From positions 1 to 9,422 of the forward strand of contig JAUZOB010000118.1 in NCBI GenBank assembly GCA_030706665.1: 9,422 nucleotides of DNA, given 5' to 3'. Within the stretch, counting starts at the first letter, position 1. Each line of letters starts with the position of its first letter. The position numbers and the translations under genes are program-made. The stretch is from Bacteroidota bacterium (GTDB taxonomy: Bacteria > Bacteroidota > Bacteroidia > Bacteroidales > Prolixibacteraceae). Below, piece after piece: positions 5,836 through 9,422 of this stretch. The notes beneath the pieces were generated by a model that saw only the letters and a list, made by a program, of their open reading frames with translations, had not been told where the DNA came from and made no database searches.

Positions 5836-8106
5836 ATGAAAAAAAGATTACGGCTTATATATTATATCGGTCTGATAATCATTTCTATATCTTGCTCTGT
5901 TGGGACGCTTAAATTAGTGGACCAAGGGAAAAGCCCATATAAAATTGTCATTCCGGAAGGGGCTAATGAGATGGAAAAGAAAGCTGCATCGGAATTACAG
6001 TATAGTCTGGCTCGTGTTTCCGGGGTTACTCTTCCCATTGTTTCCGATTCAGTTCGGTATAAACCGGAAGAAATCATAATCGGGCGGAGCTCTCATCTTA
6101 ATAATCTGGCTACCCGTCCAGACTTTCCACAACTCAAAGAAGATGGTTTTAGAGTTTATACCGAAGATAAAACGTTGGTATTAGCAGGAGGAAGTCACAA
6201 AGGGACTCTTTATGCCGTTTATTATTTTCTGGAAGAATATTTGGGATGTCGAATGTTTGCACCGGATGCTGTGGAGATCCCTCATAAACGAAAAGTACGT
6301 ATTCCTCAGATTGATGAAACACAACAGCCTACTTTTAACTATCGGGAGGTTTCGTCGCTTTATCCTAGAACTAGTCAGGAGTATGCAGACTGGCATAAGC
6401 TTGACAATGCTTCGGCATCAGAAAACGAGTGGGGGATATGGGGCTTTTCTTTTAATCGTCTCGTTCCCGTTCAGCAATATTTTATAAATCATCCCGAATA
6501 TTTTGCCGAGATAGATGGAAAGAGGGTTAGTGGAGGCCAGCTTTGTCTGTCGAATCCTGATTTGATCTCCGTCGTTACTAAAAGTCTTCAGACAGAGATC
6601 GGAAAGAACCCATCTGCAAAATATTGGTCTGTCTCGCCCAATGATAACAATACATTCTGCACCTGTAGCAGATGCAGAGCTCTTGACCAGAAATACGGAG
6701 GCCATGCAGGGACTCTGATTCATTTCGTAAATCAGATTGCTTCGAAATTTCCGGACAAAATTATTTCTACGCTGGCAACTCAGTATACACGACAAGCACC
6801 CAGGAATATTAAACCTGCATCAAATGTCCTGGTGGTGATGAGTACTTCCGGTTTAAACCGGAGTAAACCGATTGCGGAAGATCCGGAGAGTGCTACATTT
6901 AGAAGAGATCTGGAAAATTGGCGCTCTCTGACACAAAATATAATGATTTGGGATATTCCGATTCAAGTTAGAAGTTTGATCGGACCCTTCCCAAATTTCT
7001 ACAATTTGAAGCCAAATCTTCAATATTTTGCCCGGAATCACTGCAAGATGGTTCTTGAAGAAGGAAGTGGAAATTCTGTAAGTGAATTCCATGAATTGCG
7101 ATCCTATCTGACTGCTAAATTATTATGGAATTCGAATGCTGATTTCAATAGTATTCTGGATGACTTCCTGAATGGTTATTACGGACCTGCCGGCACATAC
7201 CTCCGGCAGTATATCGATGTCATGTATTATGCATTGGAAGAATCGGAAAAGAAGCTGGACACCTATGGCTATCCTTTTGATAGTTCAAACAGTTTCCTGA
7301 CTCCTGATATGATCAATAAATATACCGAATTGTTTGACAAAGCAGAGATGAGTGTTTTTGACGATCCTGTTTTACTGCAACGGGTAAAAAGAGCGCGGCT
7401 TCCATTGGAGTATGCTATTCTTGAGATCTCGTTAAGAGATGTGTATCCTGGACTGAGTTTCCTGAAAAACCAAAATGTCCATCCTGAAGAGAATACTGAG
7501 ATGTTATTACGCTTGAGCAGATTTGTTCGGGAATGTGAGGAACAGGGAATTGAAAAACTGGATGTAAATGGTTATACGCCGAAGGATTTTCGTGCAAATG
7601 TGAAACATTATATCAGCAATGCCAATGTCGAGAATCTGGCTCATAATAAAAGGGTCCGCATGTTTACCCGCTGGAATAATAAATTCCCGGTCGGAGGTGC
7701 CCATGCATTGGTCGACGGACGGTTTGGTGTGCTGGATTCTCATTATAATTGGCTCGGATTTGAAAATCAGGATATGGAAGCAACGATTGATCTCGGAGCA
7801 AGCCAACCAGTAAAAACGATATATACTAACTTTTTACAACAACCGGATGAATGGATCTTTCTTCCTGGTAAGGTTATGTTCTATCTTTCAAATGACGGAC
7901 TCAGATATATAAAAATTGCTTCGTTACAAAGTCATTATCCTCCGAGTCAGGGACGCATATTGATTCAAACTTATAAACGGTCGTTTAGAAAGATGAAAGC
8001 CCGGTATATTAAAGTTGTTGCAAAATCTCTGAAGACTTGTCCGTCATGGCATGCCGGCGCAGGTAAACCTGCCTGGATGTTAATCGATGAAGTGGTCGTT
8101 CAATAA
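5836..8106 (+). CDS. DUF4838 (GH163-like) glycoside-hydrolase-type lipoprotein with C-terminal F5/8 type C domain
   Basis: The 756-residue product begins MKKRLRLIYY and a hydrophobic stretch ending SISC, a lipoprotein signal with Cys20 as the lipidated residue (relaxed lipobox). No acidic residues follow the Cys, so surface export is not indicated. Residues about 30-155 form an alpha-glucuronidase-like N-terminal domain (GTLYAVYYFLEEYLGCRMFAPD). Residues about 165-450 are the DUF4838 catalytic region, with YWSVSPNDNNTFCTCSRC (Cys275, 277, 280) and VLEEGSG (Glu408-409, possible catalytic acids). Residues 450-595 are helical. Residues about 600-756 form a discoidin-like F5/8 type C domain (GFENQDMEATIDLG, FYLSNDGLRY, ARYIKVVAK). 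As I recall, characterised DUF4838 members define GH163, endo-beta-N-acetylglucosaminidases acting on complex N-glycans. The substrate here is not proven. No SusC/SusD genes are in the window. Confidence 0.87.
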   Translation: MKKRLRLIYYIGLIIISISCSVGTLKLVDQGKSPYKIVIPEGANEMEKKAASELQYSLARVSGVTLPIVSDSVRYKPEEIIIGRSSHLNNLATRPDFPQLKEDGFRVYTEDKTLVLAGGSHKGTLYAVYYFLEEYLGCRMFAPDAVEIPHKRKVRIPQIDETQQPTFNYREVSSLYPRTSQEYADWHKLDNASASENEWGIWGFSFNRLVPVQQYFINHPEYFAEIDGKRVSGGQLCLSNPDLISVVTKSLQTEIGKNPSAKYWSVSPNDNNTFCTCSRCRALDQKYGGHAGTLIHFVNQIASKFPDKIISTLATQYTRQAPRNIKPASNVLVVMSTSGLNRSKPIAEDPESATFRRDLENWRSLTQNIMIWDIPIQVRSLIGPFPNFYNLKPNLQYFARNHCKMVLEEGSGNSVSEFHELRSYLTAKLLWNSNADFNSILDDFLNGYYGPAGTYLRQYIDVMYYALEESEKKLDTYGYPFDSSNSFLTPDMINKYTELFDKAEMSVFDDPVLLQRVKRARLPLEYAILEISLRDVYPGLSFLKNQNVHPEENTEMLLRLSRFVRECEEQGIEKLDVNGYTPKDFRANVKHYISNANVENLAHNKRVRMFTRWNNKFPVGGAHALVDGRFGVLDSHYNWLGFENQDMEATIDLGASQPVKTIYTNFLQQPDEWIFLPGKVMFYLSNDGLRYIKIASLQSHYPPSQGRILIQTYKRSFRKMKARYIKVVAKSLKTCPSWHAGAGKPAWMLIDEVVVQ

Positions 8107-8388
8107 GTGATGTCTTCAATGTTTTTTTCTTTATAATTCAAATCAATCAATAAAAATTGTATTTTTCTATAAGTTTGAGTGTGAGGAGAGTTACATCTGC
8201 AATCCCAAATAAGTCAATGATAGGATAGAATCATTTGAAAAAACACATTGTATATAATCTAAGAGAATTCATCTGTCAAGTCTGGCCTGTAACAATAAAT
8301 TCTATTGCATTGAGCAAACAGAAACTCAATTTATTCACAAGACTACAATAAAGCTATCGCAAGTACAGGATTTGTTTTCCATTGAACA

Positions 8389-8454
8389 ACCCTTTTCCTA
8401 CCGTTCATCTAACACTTTGATAAGTGAAAGGTAGATGAACGGTAGAGAAAGGGT
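8389..8454. repeat. Long imperfect palindrome, about 66 nt
   Basis: The 22-base left arm (8390-8411, containing CTACCGTTCATCTA) matches the reverse complement of 8432-8453 (containing TAGATGAACGGTAG) at 20 of 22 positions, and A8389-T8454 extends it. An inner stem CACTT (8413-8417)/AAGTG (8422-8426) closes a TGAT loop. As plus-strand RNA, one of the two mismatches becomes a G-U pair. No U run follows on either strand, so it is not a standard terminator. It may be a dispersed palindromic repeat, a mobile-element remnant, or a structured RNA. Confidence 0.88.
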
Positions 8455-8480
8455 AAAGCAAATATAGTGTTGTTAAGGAC

Positions 8481-8512
8481 GGATCTTTTTATAATATCTT
8501 CTGAAAAGATCC
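8481..8512. repeat. Inverted repeat, 9-bp arms
   Basis: GGATCTTTT (8481-8489) and AAAAGATCC (8504-8512) are exact inverted copies around a 14-base AT-rich loop. It lies between the long palindrome and the 3' end of the minus-strand glycosyltransferase gene. Read on the minus strand it is not followed by a U run, so terminator function is uncertain. Confidence 0.65.
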
Positions 8513-8520
8513 TTGCATCA

Positions 8521-8578
8521 TTTATTATAGACCAGATCGAACGCGCGATAGGAGAATAGAGGTCTATTTTATAATAAA
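8521..8578. repeat. Interrupted inverted repeat just after the glycosyltransferase stop codon
   Basis: TTTATTATAGACC (8521-8533) pairs with GGTCTA (8561-8566) and then, after an extra five-base bulge, TAATAAA (8572-8578). The loop holds a locally GC-richer segment (GAACGCGCG). It abuts the stop codon at 8579 and could be a 3'-end RNA structure of the minus-strand transcript. Confidence 0.5.
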
Positions 8579-9422
8579 TTATTGTAAATTAATTCTTTTA
8601 GGCCTTAAGACCAACGTGACAGGTGTTTCAAAAAGGTCTTTCCCTTTGGAAACCGTATCGGTTTTTAATACAAGCTTCGGATCGATGTCTTTGATTTTCT
8701 TTGTTGTTGTAATAATTACCCCGTTAGGGTTGTTTGCAACAAAATTACGAAAATCGACGCTATCCTTTAATTCCCGGATAGGTCTTTTCAAATAAAAGGA
8801 AAAGGCCGGATTGTATTTCTCCCAGAATACGATGGGAGATGAGTTTTTAACTTGTTCTACACACTTGATGACCGGATTCTGACGATCAACAATCGGCATT
8901 GCGATGCAGAAAACTACGAGACTGGTGAGAATTGTTGTTGCAGCAGTAATTTTTGCAGCCTGACGGTATTCTGATTTCTGAAATTTAAAGAAAGCCCACA
9001 GTATTCCAATCGGAAGTATTAAAAGCAGAAATGCGACGTTGCGTACCGGTAATAATGATTCATCAAGGCTGAAGGCGATATAAGCCCCCACGGGTACAAG
9101 AATTGAAAAGATAAGTAAGAACCAGCTACTGGCTTTGAATCCTTTCTTTTTTTCGTTCTTATTGCCGGTGAAAAGCGAAACAAGGTAATAACCGAGAAGT
9201 GTTGCAAAGAAAGGATAAGCAGGAACCGTATAATTGGGCAATTTTGTTTTGGAAACGGTAAAGAACAGCACGATAGAAAGTGCTGCAATCCAGTTGAAAA
9301 AGAGAAAGTCATTCTCACGTTCTTTCCAGCCCTTGGCGACTGCCTGAATGATGAAGGCAGAGAAGGGGAAAAGACCTAAAATAATGTAACCGGGAGTAAT
9401 GAGGAAGATTCCTCCATGCCCT
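8579..9422 (-). CDS. GT39/ArnT-like membrane glycosyltransferase, C-terminal part (start outside window)
   Basis: The minus-strand frame is open from the window edge (first full codon 9421-9419) to TAA at 8581-8579, giving 280 residues. The GTG at 9271 is internal: upstream in the same frame are GHGGIFLITPGYIILGLFPF and KGWKERENDFLFFNWIAALS, typical of the family. The conserved SKTKLPNYTVPAYPFFA block follows directly. Then come hydrophobic helices (about 20-residue segments in ATLLGYYLVSLF, ASSWFLLIFSILVPVGAY, VAFLLLILPIGILWAFF and ATTILTSLVVFCIAMP). A periplasmic C-terminal domain starts at VDRQNPVIKCVEQV. Family members move a sugar from a polyprenyl-phosphate carrier onto lipid A, protein or another periplasmic acceptor. 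The catalytic N-terminal loop is missing, so donor and acceptor cannot be inferred. Confidence 0.83.
   Translation of the reverse strand, partial: GHGGIFLITPGYIILGLFPFSAFIIQAVAKGWKERENDFLFFNWIAALSIVLFFTVSKTKLPNYTVPAYPFFATLLGYYLVSLFTGNKNEKKKGFKASSWFLLIFSILVPVGAYIAFSLDESLLPVRNVAFLLLILPIGILWAFFKFQKSEYRQAAKITAATTILTSLVVFCIAMPIVDRQNPVIKCVEQVKNSSPIVFWEKYNPAFSFYLKRPIRELKDSVDFRNFVANNPNGVIITTTKKIKDIDPKLVLKTDTVSKGKDLFETPVTLVLRPKRINLQ

Larger units (their letters stand above)
8107..8578. other. Gene-free 472-base stretch with several inverted repeats
   Basis: No frame with a credible start, composition or family resemblance is present. A seven-T run at 8120-8126, shortly after the DUF4838 stop, may help end that transcript, but only a poor stem precedes it. 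The right half (8389-8578) contains three successive inverted repeats listed separately. The middle (8130-8385) shows nothing I can name. Confidence 0.6.

Noticed and set aside
8235..8351. A 38-codon TTG-started frame in the gene-free stretch, possibly a fragment of a mobile-element gene
   Set aside because: It has no ATG, no ribosome-binding context and only a vague impression of similarity; I cannot support a pseudogene.
8389..8454. The long palindrome as an intrinsic terminator, an integron attC site or a CRISPR repeat
   Set aside because: There is no U run on either strand, no attC-type core boxes or integrase nearby, and only one unit with no spacers.
9269..9271. GTG as the start codon of the glycosyltransferase
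   Set aside because: The same frame continues upstream to the window edge with family-typical sequence, so this Val is internal and the gene is cut by the window.

Overview
This window looks like a chromosomal segment of a Bacteroidota bacterium, probably order Bacteroidales. It is AT-rich. It carries a DUF4369/TlpA-type thioredoxin lipoprotein-like gene, a DUF4838 (GH163-like) lipoprotein with a C-terminal F5/8 type C domain, and a C1B peptidase tail of the Bacteroidales type. It also has A-rich translation starts without clear Shine-Dalgarno sites, and at least one good match to the Bacteroidota promoter TTTG-N19/21-TAnnTTTG. No rRNA, tRNA, CRISPR array, insertion sequence or SusC/SusD pair is visible.

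Layout from left to right. (1) 1-170: the 3' end of a C1B cysteine aminopeptidase (+), followed by a strong hairpin terminator that also faces the next gene. (2) 315-1148: an unrecognised outer-membrane beta-barrel-like protein (-). (3) 1370-2047: a PAP2-superfamily membrane phosphatase (+). Its stop codon overlaps the stop codon of the convergent gene. (4) 4053-2044: a two-gene minus-strand operon with a 30-bp gap, made of a PAP2_3/AUR1-like membrane protein followed by a double-GNAT acyltransferase of the YghO-like type. (5) 5485-4382: a periplasmic DUF4369 plus TlpA-like thioredoxin (-), closed by a perfect 16-bp-stem terminator. (6) 5486-5835: a divergent intergenic region holding a terminator with no visible gene in front of it, a promoter match and a 27-codon leader ORF. 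(7) 5836-8106: the DUF4838/GH163-like lipoprotein (+). (8) 8107-8578: a gene-free stretch dominated by three inverted repeats, one of them about 66 nt long. (9) 8579-9422: the C-terminal part of a GT39/ArnT-like membrane glycosyltransferase (-), whose start lies beyond the window.

Most genes point to the cell envelope: lipid phosphate chemistry, acyl transfer, a lipid-linked-sugar glycosyltransferase, periplasmic redox and glycan cleavage. The most interesting functional idea is that the PAP2_3/AUR1-like protein, the double-GNAT protein and the convergent PAP2 phosphatase form a small membrane-lipid, possibly sphingolipid, locus. This rests on family logic and gene adjacency. The most interesting non-coding signals are four. 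There is a 26-bp perfect palindrome near the end of the PAP2 gene whose core heptamer recurs in the convergent-junction hairpin. There is a possible small RNA ending at 5703, and a leader ORF coupled to the DUF4838 gene. There is also the long palindrome at 8389-8454.
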